Of a stretch of 64,000 nt of DNA, positions 8,421 through 17,105 are shown one piece after another. The notes below the pieces were generated by a model. That model was not told where the DNA came from, ran no database searches, and worked only from the letters and a program-made list of their open reading frames with translations. The DNA lies in contig NZ_AKKA01000095.1 of assembly GCF_000282035.1 (NCBI RefSeq), positions 62,001 to 126,000 on the forward strand, written 5' to 3'. The stretch's first letter is position 1, and each line of letters begins with the position of its first letter. The translations under genes were made by a program, and so were the position numbers. The DNA comes from Rhizobium sp. CF122. Lineage in GTDB: Bacteria; Pseudomonadota; Alphaproteobacteria; Rhizobiales; Rhizobiaceae.

Positions 8421-8520
8421 TAGTAGACTCCGTTGCGTTTAACGGCGCTACTGGTATATTATGTAGACCTAGCGTCAATCAGGCACTTCAAGTCGCCTAG
8501 GTATATCGAAGGAAACCATC
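8421..8520. promoter_or_regulatory. Divergent promoter/operator region of the oye and hxlR genes
   Basis: The inverted repeat ACCTAG (8467-8472) / CTAGGT (8497-8502) flanks GCGTCAATCAGGCACTT at 8472-8488. Read on the minus strand, this is AAGTGCCTGATTGACGC, including a -35-like TTGACG 52 nt from the oye ATG. The same 17-mer lies 52 nt (TTGACG to ATG) before the aldehyde dehydrogenase. GGTATAT occurs at 8453 and 8500. Probable binding region for the HxlR protein. Confidence 0.65.
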
Positions 8521-8931
8521 ATGCTCGAACTGGAACCGCTCTGCTTTTCTTCTGAATGCCCGAGCCGGGCCTTGTTCGATCAGATTGCTGACAAGTGGTC
8601 GATGATGGTGCTTGCCGTGCTCGATGACGGACCGCAGCGCTTCAACGCCATTCGCCGTCGGCTGCAAGGCGTCACGCAAAAGGCCCTCACTCAGTGCCTC
8701 CGTCGCCTCGAACGCAACGGCCTGATAGCGAGAGAGGTGATTTCACTCTCGCCGGTCGCAGTTCAGTATCAGGTGACGCCGCTGGGCCGAACGTTACGGG
8801 AGCCACTCCAGGAACTTCACAAATGGACACTGGTAAAACTGCCGGAGGTCACCGCGGCAAGAGAGGCTTTCGACAGCATAGATGGCGGACAGAAGGGCGC
8901 GGACAGAGCGCTAATCCAGTTACGCCTTTAA
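8521..8931 (+). CDS. HxlR-family winged-helix transcriptional regulator
   Basis: A 136-residue regulator with the HxlR pattern: CPSRALFDQIADKWSMMVL, then the wing-helix core FNAIRRRLQGVTQKALTQCL, RRLERNGLIAREV and VQYQVTPLGRTLREPL. Cysteines at residues 8 and 13 sit just before the DNA-binding domain. In QorR/YodB-type HxlR proteins an N-terminal cysteine senses quinones or aldehydes, so redox or electrophile control is likely here. AAGGAAA precedes the ATG by 8 nt. It is divergent from the old-yellow-enzyme gene; the shared promoter blocks suggest it controls that gene, itself and the downstream aldehyde dehydrogenase. Confidence 0.9.
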   Translation: MLELEPLCFSSECPSRALFDQIADKWSMMVLAVLDDGPQRFNAIRRRLQGVTQKALTQCLRRLERNGLIAREVISLSPVAVQYQVTPLGRTLREPLQELHKWTLVKLPEVTAAREAFDSIDGGQKGADRALIQLRL

Positions 8932-9028
8932 CGCGACGAGATCGACTGCAGGAGGTCCGATACTGGCTCGCGGCGGTTCGGGAAAGAGAACTCGGAACAG
9001 GTATACCGTGCCCTACCAGGGCTACTTT

Positions 9029-9066
9029 AAGTGCCTGATTGACGCCAAGTTTACAAAAGATACTTA
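9029..9066 (+). promoter_or_regulatory. Aldehyde dehydrogenase promoter with HxlR-regulon block
   Basis: AAGTGCCTGATTGACGC at 9029-9045 is an exact copy of the minus-strand sequence upstream of oye. Partial identity continues past it (A-GT-TACA-A). TTGACG at 9039 could be the -35 and TACTTA about 16 bases on the -10. The distance from TTGACG to the ATG is 52 nt in both promoters. Confidence 0.6.
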
Positions 9067-9096
9067 TGGCTCCATCAACAATGATGGAGCTTTCTC

Positions 9097-10524
9097 ATGC
9101 GTAACAATCTTAAATTCTATATCGACGGAACCTGGGTACAGCCCAAAAGCACAGCCGTAATCGATGTTATCAACCCCGCGGACGAAACCGTCGTTGGTCA
9201 AGTCGCGCTGGGCGATGCGAGTGACGTGGACGATGCGGTTTCAGCCGCGCGAAAGGCATTTGAAACGTATTCGCTCACCTCGATTAAGGAGCGAATTTCG
9301 CTCTTCGACCGGATTATAGCTGCCTACGACAAGCGAGCGAACGACCTTGCCCTAGCGGTAACTGATGAAATGGGCGCGCCGCAATGGCTTTCAGAGCAAT
9401 TGCAGGTGACCGTCGGCGTTGCCCATTTCAAGATTGCACGAGCAGCGCTTGCGACCTACCGTTTTGATGAGCCGCTTGGCACAAGCGAAGTCGTGCGCGA
9501 GCCGATCGGCGTTTGCGCGCTGATAACGCCATGGAATTGGCCCTTGATGCTGATGGCCGCAAAGGTGGCACCAGCACTTGCTGCGGGTTGCACCGTGGTG
9601 TTGAAACCGTCTGAAATCGCGCCGTTCTCAGGTACGATCCTTGCCGAGATCCTCCATGACGCCGGAGTACCCAAGGGCGTGTTCAACCTTGTTCATGGGA
9701 ATGGCCGCGTTGTCGGCAATGCTTTGACGAGCCATCCCGACGTCGACCTTGTATCTTTCACCGGCTCAACTGCGGCTGGGATCGAGGTGGCTCGCACCGG
9801 TGCCCTCACAGTCAAAAGGGTGCATCAGGAACTGGGGGGAAAGTCACCCAACATCGTTCTGCGTAGCGCGGACCTCGCTTCTGCTGTCGAAGGGGGCGTG
9901 GCGCAGATGATGCTGAACAGCGGGCAGAACTGCAGCGCACCGTCTCGGATGCTGGTCCACGTCGATCAGGTTGCCGAAGCAATCAGCTATGCCAAGGCGG
10001 CCGCCGAAACGTGGTCGGTCGGCCATCCTGCTTCGAATGCAAAGATGGGACCGGTGGCCTCGGAAGCGCAATGGAACAAAATCCAGCGTCTGATCCAGTC
10101 GGGTCTCGATGAAGGCGCCACGCTTGTGACTGGAGGGCTCGGCCGTCCCGACGGACTTAATGCTGGCTTCTACGTCCGGCCTACGATCTTTGCCGATGTG
10201 CGCAACGACATGACGATCGCGCGCGAAGAAATCTTCGGACCAGTCCTGGTCATCATCGCCTATTCCGACGAAGAGGAAGCGGTGAGGATCGCCAACGACA
10301 CGACCTACGGGCTTGCCGCCTATGTGCAGGGTGAGCGGGTTGCGGCCGAAGCTGTCGCGCGTCGCCTACGTGCCGGCCAAGTCTACCTGAACAATGTTAA
10401 TCTTGATCTGGCTGCGCCCTTCGGGGGCTACAAGCAGTCCGGCAACGGACGTGAATGGGGTCCGATGGCGATCGCTGAATTCCTTGAGACCAAGGCCATC
10501 ATCGGTTTCCGTGAGGCAGCCTAA
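9097..10524 (+). CDS. Aldehyde dehydrogenase, NAD(P)-dependent
   Basis: A 475-residue enzyme oxidising an aldehyde to its acid. Catalytic cysteine C279 lies in NSGQNCSAPSRM, the general base E245 in HQELGGKSPNIV, and the oxyanion asparagine N147 in ITPWNWP. The NAD-binding FTGSTAAG motif is near 221-228. The C-terminal PFGGYKQSGNGREWGPMAI is also typical. Full length. The nearest groups are broad-range aldehyde dehydrogenases, so the substrate cannot be named. The promoter block shared with the old-yellow-enzyme gene argues for aldehyde detoxification. Confidence 0.92.
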   Translation: MRNNLKFYIDGTWVQPKSTAVIDVINPADETVVGQVALGDASDVDDAVSAARKAFETYSLTSIKERISLFDRIIAAYDKRANDLALAVTDEMGAPQWLSEQLQVTVGVAHFKIARAALATYRFDEPLGTSEVVREPIGVCALITPWNWPLMLMAAKVAPALAAGCTVVLKPSEIAPFSGTILAEILHDAGVPKGVFNLVHGNGRVVGNALTSHPDVDLVSFTGSTAAGIEVARTGALTVKRVHQELGGKSPNIVLRSADLASAVEGGVAQMMLNSGQNCSAPSRMLVHVDQVAEAISYAKAAAETWSVGHPASNAKMGPVASEAQWNKIQRLIQSGLDEGATLVTGGLGRPDGLNAGFYVRPTIFADVRNDMTIAREEIFGPVLVIIAYSDEEEAVRIANDTTYGLAAYVQGERVAAEAVARRLRAGQVYLNNVNLDLAAPFGGYKQSGNGREWGPMAIAEFLETKAIIGFREAA

Positions 10525-10543
10525 CAGCCTAATCTGATTATGG

Positions 10544-10582
10544 ATGCCCGGAACTCGATTGATCCGGGCATTCTGCTGTTTC
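10544..10582 (+). terminator. Probable terminator after aldehyde dehydrogenase
   Basis: ATGCCCGGA (10544-10552) pairs with TCCGGGCAT (10563-10571) across a 10-base loop, followed by the T-rich TCTGCTGTTTCTT. It starts about 20 bp after the stop codon. Confidence 0.65.
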
Positions 10583-10969
10583 TTCCCACCGCCGGCGGAG
10601 GAACCGTGATCTGTCAGTACTTTTCGAAAGCGCGATGCTTTCTTGCAGCCCCCGCTGTTCTCGATCCTTCACCCCGGCGCGGAAGAAAATAGAAGGCGGC
10701 GCCGGCAGATGGAGCGTCCTGCCGCTTTCAGATCAGTATAGTTATTTATGGAACTTTCCGTCAGCCGTACAGCGGTCACTGGCACGGATAGCAACCACTC
10801 TCATCGTGTCGATACCATTGATCATCCCTAGGTGTTGGGGATGCTGTAAGCGACTGAAGGGATCGTTCGGGGTGGTAGATTTCCATGTCGAAGACGCATC
10901 GCACGCTGTCAGATTGGAAACTGACCGGCCCAGATTTCGGGAGTGTGGAGCGGCAACCGATACCAAATT
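10583..10969. other. Convergent intergenic region
   Basis: No gene recognised in about 390 bp. It holds the second copy of the dispersed motif TTTATGGAACTT at 10745-10756. An open frame running through it into the SDR gene is read opposite to that gene and has no family similarity. Confidence 0.5.
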
Positions 10970-11803
10970 CTATGGCCCCAGAATTCTTTTCATGGTGGCT
11001 CGCTGCATCGAACGCGGCGTCAGGCGATTTGAAAACGCAACGACGTTGTTCATGAACCCGGCGATCGCGGACGCTTTCCCCTGTGATAGCGCTCGCAGAC
11101 CGCGTTGGGCGACGGGACGGGGTTTCATCGTCAGAAGGCGCAGCATGGGCGAGACAGGAGCGCCGGCCGCTGCATCGAAACCCGTTTCGGTGTGCCCTGG
11201 GCAAAGACTGGTGACGACCACACCTTGCGGATGAAGTTCGTCATGCAGTGCTTCTCCAAAGGCCAGCACAAAAGACTTCGTCGCCGCGTAAGCAGCAAAG
11301 GTGGGAACGGGCTGAAACGCCAAGAGACTCGCAATAAGAAGGATCTGGCCGGATCCCCGGGCTGCCATGTCACGCCCGAAAGCATAGCTCAGCTCGGTAA
11401 GCGCCGTGATGTTGAGCTGAATCATATCGGTGGTGCGCTCGATCGGCGTTTGCAGAAATGCGCCGTGCAAGCCGTACCCAGCATTGTTCACCAGGATGTC
11501 GATCTGTATCGACCTTTCGTCCAAGCTGCTTTTTAAACGGGCAGCAGCACCGGGCGCGGCAAGGTCGATTGGCTCAACAACGATATCGACGGCATGTTTT
11601 CGGCGAAGTGCGGCGGCGAGCTTTTCCATTGGCTCCCGTCGCCGGGCTGCGAGCACGAGATTGACCTTCTGCGCCGCCAGCAGTTCAGCAAATTCGAGGC
11701 CAAGGCCGCTTGATGCGCCTGTGATCAGGGCACGTTTTCCGGAGGAGCCATCTAACTTTTCAACAACGGAGATTTGTGTTCCCGTTTCAGCAGTGTGTTG
11801 CAT
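10970..11803 (-). CDS. Short-chain dehydrogenase/reductase
   Basis: A 277-residue classical SDR oxidoreductase starting at ATG 11803; a TTG 15 nt further out is in frame, but AGGA lies well placed for the ATG. The cofactor motif TGASSGLG is near residue 28, NNAG follows in IDILVNNAGYGLHG, the catalytic serine is in LLIASLLAFQP, and YAATK is the Tyr-Lys pair. The C-terminal MLRLLTMKPRPVAQRGLRAL segment is typical of the DltE/YqjQ-like subgroup, often annotated as acting on fatty-acid or steroid-like alcohols. The neighbours give no clear pathway. Confidence 0.88.
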   Translation of the reverse strand: MQHTAETGTQISVVEKLDGSSGKRALITGASSGLGLEFAELLAAQKVNLVLAARRREPMEKLAAALRRKHAVDIVVEPIDLAAPGAAARLKSSLDERSIQIDILVNNAGYGLHGAFLQTPIERTTDMIQLNITALTELSYAFGRDMAARGSGQILLIASLLAFQPVPTFAAYAATKSFVLAFGEALHDELHPQGVVVTSLCPGHTETGFDAAAGAPVSPMLRLLTMKPRPVAQRGLRALSQGKASAIAGFMNNVVAFSNRLTPRSMQRATMKRILGP

Positions 11804-11821
11804 TTGTTTTCCTGTCAATTA

Positions 11822-12128
11822 ACTGGAGGGAAATATGGCGCCGCTCCGTCCGCATGAACCGGCGCAGGTTGCTGCGTAAATAATCGATCCCCCAGACAAG
11901 TCCGCCGATCTCCATGACCGGCCGTCTCGTGCCGGGAACGATGGCCGAAGTCGGAATCGACGGCCGCCTCGATGGCCTCGCGACGGCTGATCAGCGCCTT
12001 TCTCAGTTTAGCGAGATCGGATCGACGACGGGCGAGTGACGGAGAACCGTCGCGCAGAATGCGGCGCGCTGTGCCTCGAGAAGCGCCGTGAGCCGCGCGG
12101 CATCGGCAATTCTTGGGATGGCATTCAT
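11822..12128 (-). pseudogene. Decayed N-terminal fragment of a coniferyl-aldehyde dehydrogenase
   Basis: From ATG 12128 the minus strand reads LTALLEAQRAAF, shifts frame (one base lost near 12054) into LRDGSPSLARRRSDLAKLRK and AIEAAVDSDFGHRSRHET, then shifts again near 11925 into MEIGGLVWGIDYLRSNLRRF. Put together this is the N-terminus of the CalB/coniferyl-aldehyde dehydrogenase family, in which DFGxRSRHET is very characteristic. About 100 residues remain of roughly 470, and no catalytic residues are present. The remainder appears to have been deleted where the SDR gene now begins. Confidence 0.7.
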
Positions 12129-12157
12129 GATCGAATCCATGTCTAGGATGGTTCTCT

Positions 12158-12778
12158 TCACGTACCGATTGCTTTCAGAATACAGTGGATCTGATCACGC
12201 AGACCTTCTTCGGTATCTTCGCCGTCTCGGACCCCCTGCTCTATAAGAACAGGGTGGTAGAATGGCATGAGGGCGTTCATCAGAGATCGGGCGGCTTTCA
12301 CCGCATCAACACGAAACGCGCCTTTGTCGATCCCCTCATTTACGATCGTCTCGATGATCGCGACGAGATGCTTATTATGCGCACCGATGATCGCCCAGTT
12401 CTGTGCCGTTGCGGCGACAACCAGATCATGGACCGGCTTCTCGTGGAGGAAGGTGTTTTTCCGTTCCTTGTGAAGCTGATCGAAAAGTTCTACGAGCTTC
12501 TCGTGAGCCGGCCCCTCCATCTGTGCAATCGAATCTGCGGACTGCATTGTTCGTCCGATGATGCGACCGCAAATCGCCGTGTTGATCGCCGCCCTTGAAG
12601 GAAAAAAGCGATATATGTTGGCGCTGCTCATCCCGAGGTGGGATGCTATGTCGGCTACCGATGTCTTTTGGTAACCGATGCGGCGAAAGTGCTCTTCCGC
12701 CACATCGAGGATGCGCTCCCGCCAGAGATCGTTGTGAGTTTCTGTACGGGTGCGGGGGGCTCGTCGTCCTGGGCACAA
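12158..12778 (-). CDS. TetR-family regulator (third gene of the RND efflux operon)
   Basis: A 206-residue regulator with an N-terminal TetR helix-turn-helix at about residues 20-66 (RERILDVAEEHFRRIGYQKT, then SVADIASHLGMSSANIYRFF). The TetR_C_7-like ligand domain (AREKLVELF-type helices) fills the rest. The only fitting start is TTG 12778, with AGGGA about 5 nt upstream, 6 bp after the RND pump stop. It is therefore probably translated with the pump genes. A second TetR gene is divergent at the operon's head, so this protein may be a second sensor or may regulate other genes. Confidence 0.87.
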   Translation of the reverse strand: MCPGRRAPRTRTETHNDLWRERILDVAEEHFRRIGYQKTSVADIASHLGMSSANIYRFFPSRAAINTAICGRIIGRTMQSADSIAQMEGPAHEKLVELFDQLHKERKNTFLHEKPVHDLVVAATAQNWAIIGAHNKHLVAIIETIVNEGIDKGAFRVDAVKAARSLMNALMPFYHPVLIEQGVRDGEDTEEGLRDQIHCILKAIGT

Positions 12779-12784
12779 GATTCC

Positions 12785-15700
12785 CTACTCCGCAGCCAGT
12801 GCTATCGGCGGTTCGAGACGCTCGATCGTTTCTCCGTGGCCGTCTTCTTTCGCTGGCTTGATCCGGAACCACACAGCGTACAGTGCCGGAAGAAAGAGCA
12901 AGATCATGACTGTGCCTGCCGCCGTTCCGCCAATCAGTGTGTAGGCCATCGATCCCCAGAACACCGAATGGGTCAAAGGTATGAAGGCCAGGACCGCTGC
13001 AAGCGCGGTCAAGATCACAGGGCGTGTCCGCTGCACAGTCGCTTCAATCACAGCGTGATAGTCATCAAGACCAGCAGCCTGGTTTTCCTTGATTTGCTCT
13101 GTCAGGATCAGCGTGTTGCGCATGAGGATCCCCGCTAATCCTATCAATCCGAGAATGGCATTAAAGCCGAAGGGCTGATTGAACAGAAGCAGCGCCGGAA
13201 CCACCCCGGCAAGCCCGAGGGGTGCGGTCAACATAACCATGGTCATCGTTGACAGGCTGCGAACCTGGAGGATGATGACGATCAACATGGCCGCAATCAT
13301 AACGGGGAAAACCTGGACGAGCGCGACGTTGGCCTTGAGGGATTCTTCGATATTTCCACCCATCTCGATGCGATATCCGACAGGGAGCGATGCGATCAGC
13401 GGCTGAAGTGCCTTCATGACCTGCTGTGAAACCTCGGGGGGTTGCGTCGCCTCGTTGATATCGGATCGTATCGTGATAACCGGCGTTCGATCACGACGTT
13501 TCAGGATCGGTTCCTCAAACCGGATCTCGGAATGGCCGATCTGATCAAGCGGAACCTGACGGCCATTCCTGCTCATCAGTGAAAAGTCGGCAAGCCGTGA
13601 TGGATCGAGGCGGTTCTCGCCTGCGCTTCGTGCGACAACAGGCACGTTACGGATGTTGTCGCGCACCTGGGTGACAGGGATGCCGCTCAGCAGCAACTGC
13701 ATCTGCTGGGCTGCCTCCGCCGGCGAAAGGCCGATCAGATTAAGCCGATCCTGATCGGGGATAAACCGGAGCACCGGGGTTCGGTTGCCCCAATCCCTGT
13801 TGGCCTGCCGGACATCAGGTACACCTTTCATAATTGCCAGGGCCTGCTCAGAAATCTTGTAGAGTTCGTCCGGATCGGGTCCCATGATCCGAAACTCGAC
13901 CGGAAACGGCGTATACGGACCAAATACAAGCTGCGTTACGCGCACGGATGCCTCAGGAACTAGCCCGTCCGACACGGCAGCTCGAAGGCGATGCTTCAAC
14001 GCCTCGCGAGCGTGAGCATCCGGAGTGAGCACAACGACCTTAGCGAAGGCTGGGTCGGGCAATTCGGGCGCCATGGCAAAGAAGAAGCGGGGCGCGCCCT
14101 GCCCTATATAGCTGGTGACGATTTTTGCCTCGGGCTGGTTTTGCAACCAGCTTTCAACTTTCTCGACCGCCCCTGTCGTTGTCTCGATGCTCGTGCCTTC
14201 AGGCATGCGTACCTCGACGAGAACCTCCGGGCGATCCGACGTCGGGAAGAATTGCTGTTTCACGCCTCCCATCCCGACGACAGAAACGGCCATGACGATC
14301 CCCACCACACCGCACGTCACGAACTTATGCCGAACGGCAAACTCGATGAGCGAGCGCAGACGACGGTAGTTAGGAGTATCATAGATTGCGTGATGTCCAC
14401 CTTCGACCGGCTTGATGTCAGGCAGCATCTTGACGCCGAGGTAAGGCGTAAAGACCACTGCAACAACCCACGAAACGATCAGTGCAAAGCCCACGACCCA
14501 GAAGATGTTGCCGGCGTATTCACCTGCAGTTGATCTTGCGAAGCCAACGGGCATCAGTCCGATGATTGTGACAAGGGTGCCGGATAGCATCGGCGCCGCG
14601 GTATGACTCCAGGCGTAAGCGGCCGCCTTGATGCGATCCATACCCTCTTCCATCTTCACGACCATCACCTCAATGGCAATGATGGCATCGTCCACAAGAA
14701 GCCCCAGCGCAAGGATCAACGCTCCGAGCGTGATACGATCGAAGAACCGGCCGGTTTCGAGCATAATGAGAAAGACGACGGCCAGGGTGAGCGGGACAGC
14801 AAGCGCGACAACAATGCCTACGCGCCAGCCGAGGCTGACCAAGCTCACGAACAGCACGACACCAAGCGCCATTGCGAACTTGAGCATGAACTCGCCGACC
14901 GCCTCATCGATATTGACGGCCTGGTCGCTGACTTTGGCAAGCGTCATGCCGAGCGGCAGTGTCTGCGCGATAGCAGCGGATCGGGCTTCAAGCGCTTTGC
15001 CGAGCTCAAGACCATTCCAGCCCTGTTGCATCACTGCGCCCAGCATAATTGCTGGCTCGCCCTCATGGCGGATGATGTAGGTCGCGGGATCCTCATACCC
15101 GCGCCGAATATCAGCCAAGTCGGAAAGTTTGAGAGTGCGTCCAGCTGCAACGATCGGCGTATCGGCAATCGCCTGAACACTGTTATATGCGCCGTCGAAA
15201 CGGATAAAGACCTGCGGGCCACGCGTGTCGATCGAGCCGGCGGGCGTGACTGTGTTCTGTCTTTGCAAAGCTGCGGCGATATCCTGTGCCGATATCCCAA
15301 GTGTTGCGAGCTTGGCATAGGAAAATTCGACGAAGATCTGTTCGGGCCGCTCCCCGAGGATGTTGATTTTCTTGACGCCCGGAACATGCAGGAGATCCTG
15401 ACGGATGACCTCTGCCTGCCGAACAAGGTCACGCATCGGCATCCCCCTCGCCTTCAGTGCGTAAAGGCCGAAGCTCACATCGGAATATTCATCGTTAACA
15501 AAGGGACCAATGACGCCTGGAGGAAGATTTCTGGCTTCGTCGCCAAGCTTCTTGCGAGCCTGATAGAACTCTTCCTCGACCGCACCGGGTGGCGTACTAT
15601 CCTTCAATGTGACGGTCAGAAAGGCGTAGCCTGGTCGTGTCGTTGTCTCGACACGGTCGTAATATGTCAGTTCCTGGATGCGCTTTTCCAGTGGCTCGGC

Positions 15701-15895
15701 GACAAGATCCTGCATTTCACGCGCAGTGGCACCCGGCCAAACTGAAGTAACCGTCAAAGTCTTGATGGTGAAGGAGGGATCCTCGGCGCGTCCTAGCTTG
15801 ACGAACGCGTAAACCCCCGCCGCGGCCAACAGAACGATAAAGAACAAGGTAACGGCGCGTTCGCGAACCGCGATGCCAGAGAGATTGAAGCTCAT
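12785..15895 (-). CDS. RND efflux pump inner-membrane transporter
   Basis: A 1036-residue RND transporter of the AcrB/MexF-like superfamily that would drive drug/proton antiport from the inner membrane. The N-terminus FNLSGIAVRERAVTLFFIVL is the first membrane segment of the YegN/HAE-1-like group. The TM4 proton-relay aspartates lie in LGLLVDDAIIAIEVMVVKME. Two large periplasmic loops with porter motifs follow TM1 and TM7. Full length. The start overlaps the adaptor stop by 4 bp, so the two are translationally coupled. No outer-membrane channel gene is in the operon, so a TolC-like protein from elsewhere is needed. Confidence 0.93.
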   Translation of the reverse strand: MSFNLSGIAVRERAVTLFFIVLLAAAGVYAFVKLGRAEDPSFTIKTLTVTSVWPGATAREMQDLVAEPLEKRIQELTYYDRVETTTRPGYAFLTVTLKDSTPPGAVEEEFYQARKKLGDEARNLPPGVIGPFVNDEYSDVSFGLYALKARGMPMRDLVRQAEVIRQDLLHVPGVKKINILGERPEQIFVEFSYAKLATLGISAQDIAAALQRQNTVTPAGSIDTRGPQVFIRFDGAYNSVQAIADTPIVAAGRTLKLSDLADIRRGYEDPATYIIRHEGEPAIMLGAVMQQGWNGLELGKALEARSAAIAQTLPLGMTLAKVSDQAVNIDEAVGEFMLKFAMALGVVLFVSLVSLGWRVGIVVALAVPLTLAVVFLIMLETGRFFDRITLGALILALGLLVDDAIIAIEVMVVKMEEGMDRIKAAAYAWSHTAAPMLSGTLVTIIGLMPVGFARSTAGEYAGNIFWVVGFALIVSWVVAVVFTPYLGVKMLPDIKPVEGGHHAIYDTPNYRRLRSLIEFAVRHKFVTCGVVGIVMAVSVVGMGGVKQQFFPTSDRPEVLVEVRMPEGTSIETTTGAVEKVESWLQNQPEAKIVTSYIGQGAPRFFFAMAPELPDPAFAKVVVLTPDAHAREALKHRLRAAVSDGLVPEASVRVTQLVFGPYTPFPVEFRIMGPDPDELYKISEQALAIMKGVPDVRQANRDWGNRTPVLRFIPDQDRLNLIGLSPAEAAQQMQLLLSGIPVTQVRDNIRNVPVVARSAGENRLDPSRLADFSLMSRNGRQVPLDQIGHSEIRFEEPILKRRDRTPVITIRSDINEATQPPEVSQQVMKALQPLIASLPVGYRIEMGGNIEESLKANVALVQVFPVMIAAMLIVIILQVRSLSTMTMVMLTAPLGLAGVVPALLLFNQPFGFNAILGLIGLAGILMRNTLILTEQIKENQAAGLDDYHAVIEATVQRTRPVILTALAAVLAFIPLTHSVFWGSMAYTLIGGTAAGTVMILLFLPALYAVWFRIKPAKEDGHGETIERLEPPIALAAE

Positions 15896-17007
15896 TGCTT
15901 TGTCACCTCTTGCTGCACGCCCGTCCTGACGGCCGCGCCATTTTCCAGCAGATGCGCGCCCAGAGCGACAACCTGCTCACCGATTCCGATCCCGGTGACA
16001 AATGCTGTCTCCTCACCGATACGTTTGATGTCGACTGGCGTAAAATTCACAGTGGAAGTGGCTTCGTTAACAACCCAAACACCTGTCCGGCTGCCGTCGT
16101 CCAGGATGGCACCTACCGGAACAGTGACCTCCGACTGCCTGCCCGCATCCAGGATCTTGATCGTGACAGTCGAGCCAAGCGGTGCAGAGGCGGCGGCGCC
16201 ATCGAGAACATAACGCGCCTCGTAGGTCCGGGTTTGCGGATCGGCTGAATCGGAAATCTGTCGCAGGCTAGCTTTTCCGCTTAGACTCTCCCCTCCGTAG
16301 ACACTGGCATCCGCTTCCGACCCTATCTCCGGCCGCAGGGTCTCAGGTAGCCAGACAACGGCTTCACGCGGCCCAGCCTGCGCGAGTTGGACGACCGTCT
16401 GGCCCGCTGCCACGACCTGCCCTGGGTCTCCAAGGGTATCGACGACCGTTCCATCCGAATCTGCAAGAAGGACGGCATAGGTGGCTGCGTTTTCCGCTAC
16501 CTCGGCGTCAGCTTCAGCTGCGGCAAGCTGTGCAGAGGCCGTGTCGAGAGCCGCCTTCGCTTGTTCATAGCGCTGTGGAGTAGCAGCCAATCCATTTTTC
16601 ACCAGCGCCGCATAGCGTTTCTCATCTGCTTCTGCCTGGATCAGGACAGCACGTGCTGCGATGACCGTATTGCGCTTCGCTGTCAGGGCGAGTTGGAGAT
16701 CGGTCTCATCGATGCGCATTAGGGCCTGACCTTGTCTCACCTGCTGACCTACATCCACCAGCCGCTGGACAATCTTACCTGGGACCCGAAATCCGAGGTT
16801 GCTCTGTATCCGGGAAGCGACCGTGCCGGTAAAGGAACGTTCCGCTGTTTCCGCCTTCTTCGCCTCTGCCACCCTCACCAGTGGTGGAGCTGTCCTCGGA
16901 TCTGCAGCCTCGGCTTCGTGTTTGGGTGTTTCGAATACGAGGACAAAGGCAGCAGCCCCCGCCGCTGCCACGAGCCCCACCAAAGCCAGGACATGTTTGC
17001 GATTCAT
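15892..17007 (-). CDS. RND efflux periplasmic adaptor (membrane fusion protein)
   Basis: A 371-residue HlyD/AcrA-family adaptor linking the inner-membrane pump to an outer-membrane channel. The N-terminal signal/anchor (VLALVGLVAAAGAAAFVLVF) is followed by a lipoyl half (RIQSNLGFRVPGKIVQRLVD), a coiled-coil hairpin near residues 105-175 (ARAVLIQAEADEKRYAALVK), the second lipoyl half (SDGTVVDTLGDPGQVVAAGQ) and a beta-barrel domain. It is the first gene of the operon, followed by pump and TetR. It faces a second TetR gene across a 98-bp region with inverted repeats, the standard layout of a TetR-repressed efflux system. Confidence 0.92.
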   Translation of the reverse strand: MNRKHVLALVGLVAAAGAAAFVLVFETPKHEAEAADPRTAPPLVRVAEAKKAETAERSFTGTVASRIQSNLGFRVPGKIVQRLVDVGQQVRQGQALMRIDETDLQLALTAKRNTVIAARAVLIQAEADEKRYAALVKNGLAATPQRYEQAKAALDTASAQLAAAEADAEVAENAATYAVLLADSDGTVVDTLGDPGQVVAAGQTVVQLAQAGPREAVVWLPETLRPEIGSEADASVYGGESLSGKASLRQISDSADPQTRTYEARYVLDGAAASAPLGSTVTIKILDAGRQSEVTVPVGAILDDGSRTGVWVVNEATSTVNFTPVDIKRIGEETAFVTGIGIGEQVVALGAHLLENGAAVRTGVQQEVTKQ

Positions 17008-17042
17008 TTTACATTCTCTTCTTGACGAGCGATCCTGAGGAA

Positions 17043-17092
17043 TTAGATTGCGATCTAACTCTATTTACACTATAGATGTCAATCGAAATCTA
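17043..17092. promoter_or_regulatory. Probable TetR operators in the efflux divergent promoter
   Basis: TTAGAT-TGCG-ATCTAA at 17043-17058 is an inverted repeat with perfect 6-bp arms. A second site, TAGAT (17073-17077) and ATCTA (17088-17092) with a 10-bp spacer, follows. Both lie in the 98 bp between the adaptor gene (start 17007) and the tetR gene (start 17106), where the divergent promoters must be. Confidence 0.65.
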
Positions 17093-17105
17093 AGCGGAGA
17101 TCAAC

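Noticed and set aside
10635..11234. Plus-strand open frame between the aldehyde dehydrogenase and the SDR gene
   Set aside because: Its second half is antisense to the SDR gene, and its first half is Cys/Arg-rich without family similarity.
14603..15745. Plus-strand open frame of 380 codons opposite the RND pump
   Set aside because: Antisense to a well-supported transporter and without recognisable motifs or a good ribosome binding site.
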